DNA from: an uncultured Eubacterium sp.
GTDB taxonomy: Bacteria; Bacillota; Clostridia; Lachnospirales; Lachnospiraceae
DNA: 27,588 nucleotides
Assembly (NCBI GenBank): GCA_910579075.1
Contig: CAJTSV010000002.1
Location: 2,333 to 29,920, forward strand
Direction of reading: 5' to 3'
Positions within the stretch are counted from its first letter, which is position 1, and the number at the start of each line of letters is the position of its first letter. A program made the position numbers and the translations under genes. Of the stretch, positions 7,056 through 14,389 are shown in pieces. Below the pieces are notes generated by a model. It saw only the letters and a program-made list of their open reading frames with translations, had not been told where the DNA came from and did not search any database.

Positions 7056-7704
7056 AGAAAAGCCGGCATCCAGTTCCGGGAAGGTTTCCTTTGCAACTGC
7101 ACAGGATGCCATCGATGCTGTAAAGCAGGAGCTTGCGGACACTGGCTTTTCTGAGCCGGACCTGCAGTTTGAAGCCTATCCATTAAACCATCAGAACCTG
7201 GCCGAGCTGGAAGAACAGGTCGTGCAGCTCGGCCACATTACCGCAGACAGGCGCAAAGCTTCCTGGACAGAGGAAGACGACGCTTATCTGGTCTATGCAT
7301 ACCAGCTGCATAACGGGATTCCGATTCTCCACCAGTGGATGAGCATTTACCGGGTTATGGCACAGGACACGCCAGACAACGCTCCCGTAACCGCTGTATA
7401 TTCTGGCAGGGGCATTGAAAAACTGCTGATATCCACGGTGTATCAAATCGAAGATACGCAGAAAACGCTTGCACTCAGGGATTTTGACGAAATTGCAGGA
7501 GTCGTGGAAGAAAAGCACGAAAATATTTTAAACGATGCCAGCTATACCGTCACGCGTGCAAAGCTGTTCCAAATGGTGCACCTGAATGAAAAGCAGGAGT
7601 ATGCTGTAGACCCGGTCTGGTATTTTGAAGTCATGGAAGACGGAAAAAGCAGCTCGGTTACACTGGTAAATGCGGTTACCGGAAAAGAAAAATATTTGCA
7701 GTAG
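7039..7704 (+). pseudogene. extracytoplasmic protein of an ABC operon, 5'-truncated
   Basis: The frame is open from 7039, just after an in-frame TGA at 7036-7038, to TAG at 7704. The protein-like part begins around KVSFATAQDAIDAVKQ and continues through YLVYAYQLHNGIPILHQW, IYRVMAQDTPDNAPVTAVYS and a C-terminal WYFEVMEDGKSSSVTLVNAV. No ATG, RBS, signal peptide or lipobox occurs before the conserved part. The first ATG, at 7222, would lose about 50 plausible residues. The composition and the ABC genes that follow suggest a secreted or lipid-anchored protein that lost its export signal. I do not recognise the family with certainty. The hairpin at 7002-7055 marks the breakpoint. Confidence 0.6.
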
Positions 7705-7738
7705 GCCGCAGGCTGCTGAAAAGAACAGGGGATGCATC

Positions 7739-8476
7739 ATGAAATACGGTTATTTTCGGACGGAAGCCAGACGGCTGCTGAAGGGCTGCGGGCTGTATGC
7801 AGCCATCCCCGGCGTGACAGCTTCCATGTTTTTTTCCTTAGAAAAATTCGGGCTGATAAACGGCAATGTGCTGTATACGTTTTTTCACGCGGCAAATATG
7901 TCCGGCATGCGGATGGTTTTTATCTTCTGTGCCCTGCCATATGCGGCATCGTTCTGTGATGACCTGGAATACGGATATGTACGCTTCCAGGCTGTCCGGG
8001 GCAGCCTGAAACACTATGTGGCAGCCAAGGCCGGCGTCATTTACCTGTCCTCGATTGCCACGCTGCTGCCCGGAAGCCTGATTTTTGTGCTGCTGTGCCG
8101 CACCCTTGGCCCATGGACGCTGCCGGATACCGCAAGCGGCGGCATTATCGCTTTTGAAGGCCTGATAGAGAGCGGGCATTATATCTGGTACTGCATGCTG
8201 TGTTCCCTGCAGCTGGGACTTCTGGCAGGAATTTTTTCTGTCATGTCTGCCCTGTTCTCCCTTTATATTACAAACAAAGCCATGGTGTCTGTGCTGCCCG
8301 TCCTGATTCACCAGATTCTCGGCGAAACCAGGCTGCATTCTGCCGTGTACCTGTTTTATGGATATGGCCAGTCTGGCAATGACTGGCACAACCTTCTGTA
8401 CATGGTATTTATCAGCGCCGGGTCAGCGGCAGCCATGACATTTGGCATTTACCGGAAATTAAGGACAAGGATGTGA
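7739..8476 (+). CDS. ABC-operon integral membrane protein
   Basis: A 245-residue protein with about six hydrophobic segments, such as LYAAIPGVTASMFFSL, MRMVFIFCALPYAASFC, IYLSSIATLLPGSLIFVLL, LQLGLLAGIFSVMSALFSLY and LYMVFISAGSAAAMTFGIY. This is typical of poorly conserved ABC permease-like subunits in Clostridia bacteriocin-immunity or antimicrobial-export operons. I start at MKYGYF because AGGGG lies seven bases upstream; an earlier in-frame ATG at 7670 overlaps the previous gene and has no RBS. The next membrane protein follows after nine bases. Function is inferred only from position beside an ABC ATPase remnant. With that ATPase broken, this subunit is probably orphaned. Confidence 0.65.
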   Translation: MKYGYFRTEARRLLKGCGLYAAIPGVTASMFFSLEKFGLINGNVLYTFFHAANMSGMRMVFIFCALPYAASFCDDLEYGYVRFQAVRGSLKHYVAAKAGVIYLSSIATLLPGSLIFVLLCRTLGPWTLPDTASGGIIAFEGLIESGHYIWYCMLCSLQLGLLAGIFSVMSALFSLYITNKAMVSVLPVLIHQILGETRLHSAVYLFYGYGQSGNDWHNLLYMVFISAGSAAAMTFGIYRKLRTRM

Positions 8477-8485
8477 GCGGATGGC

Positions 8486-9346
8486 ATGAAACAGCTTCAA
8501 TATATATGGAAAGCTTCCCTTTTAAAGCTTTTAAACGGCAAAACCACGGCTTTTGCATGTATCATGCTCGCCATGTGCTGGGATTTTAACCGCCCCATGA
8601 ACCGGTATATCGATGCGGTGGATTACCCGGTGTCGTGGTGCGTGTTCCCGTTTCTGATGGCCAGAAATGTCTTTTTGTTTATGTTCTGTCTTGGGATTAT
8701 TTATATCAATTCAGACGTTCCGTTTATGCAGCATGTGAACATGTATCATCTGATACGGACTGGCAGGCGCAGGTGGGCAGTGGGACAGATGGGCGGTATT
8801 TTCGTCCGGTCTTTTGCGGCCGTCCTTTATACAGCTGCATGCACGGTGCTCCCCCTGTTGCCACGGGTAGAATTTACAAACGAATGGGGAAAACTGCTCC
8901 ATTCCGCGGCCGTTACCGACGCCGCCACGGCATACGGCTTTGAATATTTTGTATACTATGAAATATTCAGCGAATACACGCCCCTGCAGCTGATGGGCAT
9001 CTGCATTGCTTTGTGCACGTTCATTTCCGGCTTTCTGGGAATGCTTATGTTTCTGGCCAGCCTGTATGCCGGGAAAGCAGCAGCCGTGGCCCTGGCCTTC
9101 GCTGTGTCCGTCCTGTTATTTTTTGTGGAAAATGTCCACCCCGATTACCAGTATAAAATGGCACTGTTTGTGCCGGCCATCTGGGAACAGGCAGCCAAAA
9201 GCGCTACCCCGCGCCTGGGATATTACTGGATGCCGCCGCTGCCGTATATGTCTGCCTTTCTGGCTGTCAGCACCGCAGTTATGGCCGTGCTGATTTTGCA
9301 CAAAATAAAAACAGCAGAATTTGACTGGGAAAACGAAGACATATAA
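8486..9346 (+). CDS. ABC-operon integral membrane protein (second subunit)
   Basis: A 286-residue polytopic protein. Hydrophobic segments include TTAFACIMLAMCW, VFLFMFCLGIIYI, FAAVLYTAACTVLPLL, LMGICIALCTFISGFLGMLM, AVALAFAVSVLLFFV and AFLAVSTAVMAVLIL. A polar NVHPDYQYK segment lies between the last two. It follows the other membrane protein by nine bases and precedes the ATPase remnant by 13, so it belongs to the same transcript. No enzyme motif is visible. It resembles the second permease-like subunit of ABC-2-type exporters in layout only. The reading frame is intact while both outer genes of the operon are damaged. Confidence 0.65.
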   Translation: MKQLQYIWKASLLKLLNGKTTAFACIMLAMCWDFNRPMNRYIDAVDYPVSWCVFPFLMARNVFLFMFCLGIIYINSDVPFMQHVNMYHLIRTGRRRWAVGQMGGIFVRSFAAVLYTAACTVLPLLPRVEFTNEWGKLLHSAAVTDAATAYGFEYFVYYEIFSEYTPLQLMGICIALCTFISGFLGMLMFLASLYAGKAAAVALAFAVSVLLFFVENVHPDYQYKMALFVPAIWEQAAKSATPRLGYYWMPPLPYMSAFLAVSTAVMAVLILHKIKTAEFDWENEDI

Positions 9347-9359
9347 GGAGGCCCTGGCC

Positions 9360-9787
9360 ATGAAAACAGATAAAAACACTGCAAAAGCATATATTGAAAT
9401 CAGTCACGTTTTTAAATCTTTTAAAGATATGACCAGGGCGAAATCCGGGCTGGCGGAAAAATCATGGGAAAAGAGACGGACATGCTGGAAAAAACCGGGC
9501 TGGAGCCGGGGCTGCGCAGGCCTGTTGGCAGATATTCCCTCGGAATGAAGCAGCGGCTGGCCATTGCCCAGGCAATTATGGAAAATCCTGATATCCTGAT
9601 TCTGGATGAACCCATGAACGGCCTGGACAAACAGGGGGTGAAAGACATGCGGGAACTGTTTTTGGAAATGAAATCCGAAGGAAAGCTGATTCTTCTGGCA
9701 AGCCACAGCAGGGAAGATATTGACATCCTCTGTGATGAAGTGTATGAAATGGAAAACGGACAGATAACCCTGCTAAAAAAACGCTGA
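9360..9787 (+). pseudogene. ABC transporter ATPase with internal deletion and frameshift
   Basis: The gene starts well: AAGGAGG lies eight bases before ATG, and the first residues (AYIEISHVFKSFKD) match the N-terminal strand of export-type ABC ATPases. At about 9430 the sequence jumps, and ATPase homology resumes in another frame as EKTGLEPGLRRPVGRYSLGM. The signature motif (YSLGMKQRLAIAQAIM), Walker B with D-loop (ILILDEPMNGLDK) and H-loop His (LASHSREDI) remain. Walker A and the Q-loop are absent, about 80 codons compared with the family. The encoded fragments cannot bind or hydrolyse ATP, so the transporter is dead unless another ATPase substitutes. Confidence 0.85.
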
Positions 9788-9801
9788 ATCTGCCTGCGGT
9801 G

Positions 9802-10299
9802 TTAAATTCCAAGCAGCACCGCTCCCCATGCTTCTTTCAGCCGCCCGAAAGACCAGGCCGCATTTGCCGGGCTGGTAGATGGGAGTTTTTGTGCCTTTAT
9901 CCCGGTCACAGGCAGCTGATGCTTTTCATATAATTCGTATGCCTTTGCCCCGTTTGCAATTACCGTATGAATCCCGCTGTTTTGCAGCAGCCCTTTTAAG
10001 TCTGACGGAACCACATTGCGGATGCTGCTGTCTGACGAGCCGATAATGTCGCACTGGCTGATTACATCCCACACCGCCAGATGGTGCCTTAACACAAGCG
10101 CCTTTTTTTCATCTATCGTTTCCGGCACCGCTTCTTCATAAATGCCTGCCAGAAGCTTCCAGAACCGGTTCTGCGGATGGCCGTAATAAAAACAGTTCTC
10201 CCTCGATTTTACGGAAGGAAACGTCCCCAGAATCAGGATTTTGGAATCACTGTCCCATACAGGCTCAAACGTATGCCGGATGGTATGATATTCTTCCAT
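9802..10299 (-). CDS. uracil-DNA glycosylase superfamily, hypoxanthine-DNA glycosylase type (family 6)
   Basis: A 165-residue UDG-fold protein. The first motif is ILGTFPSVKSRENCFYYGHP, followed by NRFWKLLAGI; the middle carries SDSSIRNVVPSDL and the C-terminal motif is LPSTSPANA. This set fits the DNA-deoxyinosine (hypoxanthine) glycosylase family (TIGR04274) better than MUG or Ung. It would remove deaminated purines (hypoxanthine) from DNA for base-excision repair. Length is typical. It ends 14 bases from the convergent ATPase pseudogene. No LexA box is visible upstream. Substrate is inferred from family. Confidence 0.82.
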   Translation of the reverse strand: MEEYHTIRHTFEPVWDSDSKILILGTFPSVKSRENCFYYGHPQNRFWKLLAGIYEEAVPETIDEKKALVLRHHLAVWDVISQCDIIGSSDSSIRNVVPSDLKGLLQNSGIHTVIANGAKAYELYEKHQLPVTGIKAQKLPSTSPANAAWSFGRLKEAWGAVLLGI

Positions 10300-10340
10300 A
10301 GCCTTTTCTCCTCTCCTGCAAAGCTCTTATTTATGAATAA

Positions 10341-10393
10341 CGAAAACTGCCTGAAAAACATCCTGCACACAGCAGGGAATATTTTTCAGGCAG
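10341..10393 (-). terminator. strong intrinsic terminator of the purine-salvage operon
   Basis: A 12-bp perfect stem CTGCCTGAAAAA / TTTTTCAGGCAG (10393-10347), with an inner CCTGC/GCAGG stem, is followed on the minus strand by TTTTCG. It stands 27 bases after the YbjQ-family stop. Confidence 0.85.
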
Positions 10394-10419
10394 CATTTCA
10401 AATCAGATATTCCATTGTC

Positions 10420-10731
10420 TCAGACAAATCTGACAGCAGTTCCGTATGCCATAACCTCCGCAGCGCCTGCCATGACTGCTGCCGATGCAAACCGGACATT
10501 CACAACCGCATCTGCCCCGAGTGCCTCTGCTTCTTCCACCATGCGCCTTGTAGCAAGCGCCCTTGCTTCGTTCATCATTTCGGTATAAGATTTCAGCTCC
10601 CCGCCTACGAGTGTCTTAAATCCCTGCCCGATATCATGCCCGATATTTTTACTCTGAATGGTACTTCCCTTTACCATACCAAGCATTTCAAGCTCTTTTC
10701 CAGAAATATAATCTGTATTTACAATAACCAT
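10420..10731 (-). CDS. YbjQ/UPF0145-family heavy-metal-binding-like protein
   Basis: A 103-residue member of the YbjQ (UPF0145, 'putative heavy-metal-binding') family, recognised by the N-terminal VNTDYISGKELEMLGMVKGS, central GHDIGQGFKTLVGGELKSYT and EARALATRRMVEEAEALGADA, and C-terminal YGTAVRF. The protein is thought to form pentamers; its true role is unknown. I start at the ATG with GGAGG nine bases upstream. The open frame runs 17 codons further without an RBS. It lies 63 bases after the purine permease and before the terminator, so it is probably the last gene of that operon. Confidence 0.82.
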   Translation of the reverse strand: MVIVNTDYISGKELEMLGMVKGSTIQSKNIGHDIGQGFKTLVGGELKSYTEMMNEARALATRRMVEEAEALGADAVVNVRFASAAVMAGAAEVMAYGTAVRFV

Positions 10732-10794
10732 ATTCCAATTCCTCCTTTTCCAAAACAACAGAATGCCCCAGGGAAGCAGCATTCTGCCCGCCGT

Positions 10795-12153
10795 TTATAA
10801 AAATGCATACTTGAGTATAAACAGGATTGCAAGCACATACATCAGCGGCGTAATTTTCCTTGTCTTTTTGCAGCACAGATTAATCACGACATAAGAAATG
10901 ACTCCCATTGCAATTCCTTCAGAAATGCTGTACATAAGCGGCATTGCCAGAAGGCACAGGTAAGCCGGGACTGCTTCTGTCAGGTCGTCAAAATCAATGT
11001 GCACCACAGCGCCTAACATCAAAAATCCGACAAAAATCAAAGCCGGAGCGGTTGCAAAGCCCGGAATTGCCGTAAAGACCGGTGCAAAGAAAATCGCAGC
11101 CAGGAATAAAAATCCGGTTACGACCGAAGCCAGCCCCGTTCTTGCTCCTGCGCCGACACCGGCAGAGCTTTCCACAAACGTGGTCGTCGTGGAAGTACCG
11201 AATACGGCTCCGGCTGTTGTTGCCACAGCGTCTGCCAGCAGCGCCTGCTTGATTCTCGGAAGCTTGTCGTTTTCGTCCAGCATATCTGCCTTGGTCGCAA
11301 CGCCGACCAGCGTTCCAATCGTGTCAAACATATCCACAAACAGAAATGCAAACAGCACGACAATAAAGTTCGTCAGGCTCACGCCCGAAAAATCTGCACG
11401 GAATACCTGCCCGAACGTTTCGCCGATTTTGGTAAAATCCGTAATCTGCAAAGACGGATAAAGTGAATAGAATCCATTTTCTGCATCAATCACATACAGC
11501 CCCATTGCCTGTGCCAGCATTCCGAGCACCCAGGTCGCCGCGATTCCAATCAGAATCGAGCCTTTGATTCCCTGATAATAAAGCACTGCGATAATAAAAA
11601 TGCCGATAATCGCCAGAATCGCGCAGATTCCCTGTGTATGGAAGCTTCCGGCAAAATCCACGTAGCTGATTAATGTGGAATCATTGTTTACGACAATATG
11701 CCCATTCTGCAAGCCGATAAATGCAATAAACAGGCCGATTCCGGCACTGACGCCTTTTTTCAGCGTGCCCGGAATGGCATTGAAAATCGCTTCGCGGACA
11801 TTTGTCAGTGACAGTACAATAAAAATCAGGCCCTCAATCGCAACGGCTGCCAGCGCCACCCGCCAGTCATATCCCATATTTCCGCAGACCGTATAGGCAA
11901 AATACGCATTCAGCCCCATGCCCGGTGCCAGCGCAAACGGATAATTCGCCAACAGCGCCATGCAGATGGTTCCGACAAACGATGCCAGGCAGGTCGCAAT
12001 CAGCACTGCCGTCGCATCCATGCCTGCTGCTGCAAGCATGTTTGGATTTACGGCAAGAATATATGCCATTGTCATAAACGTCGTAATTCCGGCAATGACT
12101 TCTGTCCGTACCGTTGTATCATTTTCTTCTAACCGAAACATTTTTTCTAACAT
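10795..12153 (-). CDS. NCS2/AzgA-family adenine/guanine/hypoxanthine permease
   Basis: A 452-residue proton-coupled purine permease of the NCS2 AzgA (PbuG/PbuO-like) subgroup. Typical segments are TVRTEVIAGITTFMTMAYIL at the N-terminus, FALAPGMGLNAYFAYTVC, PGTLKKGVSAGIGLFIAFIG, FVDMFDTIGTLVGVATKADM and FGTSTTTTFVESSAGVGAG, the last two holding substrate-site motifs. About 12-14 membrane spans are predicted. It starts 23 bases after apt and has RBS AAGGAAAAG. Pairing with adenine phosphoribosyltransferase suggests adenine or hypoxanthine uptake coupled to nucleotide salvage. The exact base is not determinable. Confidence 0.9.
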   Translation of the reverse strand: MLEKMFRLEENDTTVRTEVIAGITTFMTMAYILAVNPNMLAAAGMDATAVLIATCLASFVGTICMALLANYPFALAPGMGLNAYFAYTVCGNMGYDWRVALAAVAIEGLIFIVLSLTNVREAIFNAIPGTLKKGVSAGIGLFIAFIGLQNGHIVVNNDSTLISYVDFAGSFHTQGICAILAIIGIFIIAVLYYQGIKGSILIGIAATWVLGMLAQAMGLYVIDAENGFYSLYPSLQITDFTKIGETFGQVFRADFSGVSLTNFIVVLFAFLFVDMFDTIGTLVGVATKADMLDENDKLPRIKQALLADAVATTAGAVFGTSTTTTFVESSAGVGAGARTGLASVVTGFLFLAAIFFAPVFTAIPGFATAPALIFVGFLMLGAVVHIDFDDLTEAVPAYLCLLAMPLMYSISEGIAMGVISYVVINLCCKKTRKITPLMYVLAILFILKYAFL

Positions 12154-12176
12154 TTTTCTTTTCCTTATCCGATGTG

Positions 12177-12701
12177 CTAATTTCCTTCGTATGTAATAAC
12201 CGATGCCACTTCATATCCGTCCAGTTTCTCCCGTCCCTTTAATCCGGCAAGCTCCATTAACAGGATGACTTTCACCACTTTTCCGCCAAGCTGCTCTATG
12301 AGCTGGATGCTTGCTGCAAGCGTGCCGCCTGTCGCAATCAAATCATCGACCAGCACGACCTTCTGGCCCGGCTTTATCGCATCTTTGTGCATTTCGATTT
12401 CCGCAGAGCCGTATTCCAGGTCATATTTCGCGCAAACCGTTTCACATGGAAGCTTTCCTTTTTTGCGTACCGGTACAAATCCTTTGCCAAGCTGGTATGC
12501 AATCGGAACCCCGAACATAAACCCGCGGGATTCGGTTCCTGCAATAACGTCAAATTCGACCCCGTCCAGCAGCCCCATCATGGAATCAATTGCCAGCTTC
12601 AGCCCGTCCGGGTCCTGCAGAACACTTGTAACATCCCGGAATATAATGCCTGGTTCCGGAAAATCAGGGATTGCCCTTACATATTCTTCCATTTTTTTCA
12701 T
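12177..12701 (-). CDS. apt: adenine phosphoribosyltransferase
   Basis: A 174-residue type I phosphoribosyltransferase converting adenine and PRPP to AMP. The N-terminus (YVRAIPDFPEPGIIFRDVTS) and GTESRGFMFGVPIAYQLGKG are diagnostic of Apt. The PRPP-binding loop is VVLVDDLIATGGTLAAS near residue 118. Length is normal. AAAGGAGATG precedes the ATG. It lies between the MIF-like gene (24 bases upstream) and the purine permease (23 bases downstream) and is clearly part of one operon with them. No purine riboswitch was recognised upstream of the operon. Confidence 0.95.
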   Translation of the reverse strand: MKKMEEYVRAIPDFPEPGIIFRDVTSVLQDPDGLKLAIDSMMGLLDGVEFDVIAGTESRGFMFGVPIAYQLGKGFVPVRKKGKLPCETVCAKYDLEYGSAEIEMHKDAIKPGQKVVLVDDLIATGGTLAASIQLIEQLGGKVVKVILLMELAGLKGREKLDGYEVASVITYEGN

Positions 12702-12725
12702 CTGTGGTCATCTCCTTTTCGCAAT

Positions 12726-13067
12726 TTAGAAATTTCTCCCATTCCAGCCCCAGTCGCTGACTCCGGCATATGTAACATATACTTTATCCTGCGGCACGCC
12801 AAGCTGCTGCTCGTAAATACGGCAGATTTCGCCCGTCATCTTCTCATAGGCCGCACTGGATGCATTTCCAAACAGGCTGACCGATACAAAGACGCCTTTT
12901 TCCAGCTGCTTTCCTCCCATATACAGGCAGTATTCATCGTCAAATCCCACCATCAGGAAGCTTTCCGGCTTGCCTAAAATCGAAACTGCCTGACCGAGTT
13001 CTGATTTAATGGCCTCTTTCTTCTCCGCAGATACTTTCATCGTGATTTTTGAATCAATAAATGGCAT
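12726..13067 (-). CDS. MIF/phenylpyruvate tautomerase-like protein
   Basis: A 113-residue homologue of macrophage migration inhibitory factor in the tautomerase superfamily. The catalytic Pro follows the initiator Met (MPFIDSKITMKVS). Other family hallmarks are ILGKPESFLMVGFDD, the QLGVPQDKVYVTYAGV strand and the C-terminal WGWNG. MIF-type enzymes catalyse keto-enol tautomerisation of phenylpyruvate-like substrates; the bacterial role is unknown. It is the first gene of the operon leading into apt, 24 bases away, which is an unexpected partner. Identity is well supported, physiological function is not. Confidence 0.88.
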   Translation of the reverse strand: MPFIDSKITMKVSAEKKEAIKSELGQAVSILGKPESFLMVGFDDEYCLYMGGKQLEKGVFVSVSLFGNASSAAYEKMTGEICRIYEQQLGVPQDKVYVTYAGVSDWGWNGRNF

Positions 13068-13090
13068 AGTGTCTTCTCCCTTTTTTTATT

Positions 13091-13142
13091 TGCCTGCATA
13101 TCCAGGCATGTCTATCATAGCACTTTTATGGCCTGCTGACTA
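13091..13142 (-). promoter_or_regulatory. probable promoter and leader hairpin of the MIF-apt-permease operon
   Basis: Minus-strand TAGTCA (13142-13137), 17 bases, TATGAT (13119-13114). A small hairpin TGCCTG-GATATG-CAGGCA (13108-13091) follows in the leader, before a GGGAG RBS. The -35 is weak, so this is a moderate call. Confidence 0.5.
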
Positions 13143-13198
13143 CCTAAATCTGTTTGTTTCTGAATATTTTTACAAAACAGGATGATTGGCAGAATCTG

Positions 13199-14200
13199 CT
13201 AAAAATCCGTCGTTTCCCGCTTCACGATATTGCACGGCGTGCAGACCCTTGATTCCGTCTGTTTGCCGGAAAGCACATCCATCAGCATTTTCACGGCCAG
13301 CACGGTAATCGTTTTCACCCGGCTGTCTATCGAAGTCAGCTCCGGTTCCGTACACTCGCCCAGGTTTGAATTGTTATACCCGATAATATCCAAATCCCCC
13401 GGTATCGAAAGCCCCCTGTCCTTTGCATATTTCACTGCTGATACCGCGAATGTATCTTCTGCGGAAAGCACGCTGTCAAACACAATTCCCTGCTTATCCA
13501 GCTCGTGCAGCACCTCTCTTGCCCTGCTGATGCTGTTTTCCACAAGGACAATATACGCATCACGCGGCTGGATTCCCCGTTCTTCCAGCGCAGCCTTGTA
13601 CCCGCTCATCTTCTGGATGCCGCTGTAGGAATAGGCCCGGTACAGGTAAAGGATATTCCTGCGTCCTTTATCCAAAAGCGCCCGGGTCACCTCATAGGTC
13701 GCATGGTAATCATCACAGTAAGAGCAGTAAATATTGTCTCCGGTCAGATACCCGTTTACCACTGCCACCGGCACTTCCTTTGCGGCATCCCGGATATAAT
13801 CCATATCTGCCGTTTTATGCTCGATATATGACGAGCTGATTAAAAGCACTGCATCCACGCGTTTTGAAAGCAGCAGCTTCAAAGACTTTTTTTTGTTTTC
13901 CAGCTCATACCCGCTGCAGATTAACAGCGTATCATACCCGAACGCCCGCAAATTCTGTTCTGCATAATACACGCTGTTTGCGGTATAGGCATCGGACACA
14001 TCCGGGCACATAATTCCAATTGTCCGCATCGAATTCAACCCCATGCCCCTTGCAAATACATTTGGCGTATAATCTGTTTCATTCATGACCGCCAGTACCT
14101 TCTGCTTTGTCGCTTCCCTGACTTTATCACTCCCGTTCAGCACACGGGAAACCGTTGCAATCGATACACCGGCTTTTCTGGATATATCATAAATATTCAT
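13199..14200 (-). CDS. LacI-family transcriptional regulator
   Basis: A 333-residue LacI/GalR regulator. The N-terminal HTH is MNIYDISRKAGVSIATVSRV with hinge region SDKVREATKQKVLAVMNETD and YTPNVFARGM. A periplasmic-binding-protein-like sensor follows (TIGIMCPDVSDAYTANSV; PGDLDIIGYNNSNLGECTEP). The effector is presumably a sugar or derivative. RBS GGGAAGGA precedes the ATG. It is followed by the MIF operon after 131 bases and preceded by a 102-bp inverted-repeat element, then the dipeptidase. No adjacent sugar operon on the same strand reveals its target, so the regulon is unknown. Confidence 0.9.
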   Translation of the reverse strand: MNIYDISRKAGVSIATVSRVLNGSDKVREATKQKVLAVMNETDYTPNVFARGMGLNSMRTIGIMCPDVSDAYTANSVYYAEQNLRAFGYDTLLICSGYELENKKKSLKLLLSKRVDAVLLISSSYIEHKTADMDYIRDAAKEVPVAVVNGYLTGDNIYCSYCDDYHATYEVTRALLDKGRRNILYLYRAYSYSGIQKMSGYKAALEERGIQPRDAYIVLVENSISRAREVLHELDKQGIVFDSVLSAEDTFAVSAVKYAKDRGLSIPGDLDIIGYNNSNLGECTEPELTSIDSRVKTITVLAVKMLMDVLSGKQTESRVCTPCNIVKRETTDF

Positions 14201-14261
14201 ACTGCCGTCCTTCCCAGCTTCTGCAGAAACCCCTGCCTGCTAAATAAATGTGTACAATTTC

Positions 14262-14363
14262 ATGGGGCCGCCGCACTAAGCAAAACATATACAAAATATA
14301 GGATAAAAGAACGATTCAAACCAGCTATATCCTGTATCAATTTGCTTAATGCGACAGCCCCAT
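14262..14363. repeat. 102-bp inverted-repeat element (possible MITE or long hairpin)
   Basis: Terminal arms of 23 bp (14262-14284 and 14341-14363) are inverted copies with three differences. Each end reads ATGGGGC-N-G-N-CGCA inward, ending TAAGCAAA. The three differences would be G-U pairs in minus-strand RNA. Inside, a second pairing (TATAGGATA / TATCCTGTAT) extends the hairpin. There is no coding potential. It fills most of the gap between the dipeptidase stop and the LacI start. Confidence 0.75.
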
Positions 14364-14389
14364 TTCTGTTTCCTGCATGTATTTTTCTG

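Noticed and set aside
6834..7142. Minus-strand ORF of 102 residues between the radical SAM and ABC regions
   Set aside because: It crosses the palindrome and the antisense of the truncated ABC gene, with no RBS and no recognisable protein pattern.
7020..7704. Possible selenoprotein or TGA read-through joining MFIDSEQAF to the downstream frame
   Set aside because: The TGA lies inside the 54-bp palindrome, the upstream 22 codons show no family resemblance, and no selenoprotein context exists. A deletion or insertion scar explains it better.
10300..10340. LexA box for the DNA glycosylase gene
   Set aside because: No CGAAC-N4-GTTCG-like sequence is present upstream of this start.
13068..13198. 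Purine riboswitch before the MIF-apt-permease operon
   Set aside because: The leader is too short and lacks the conserved three-way-junction core sequences; only a 6-bp hairpin is visible.
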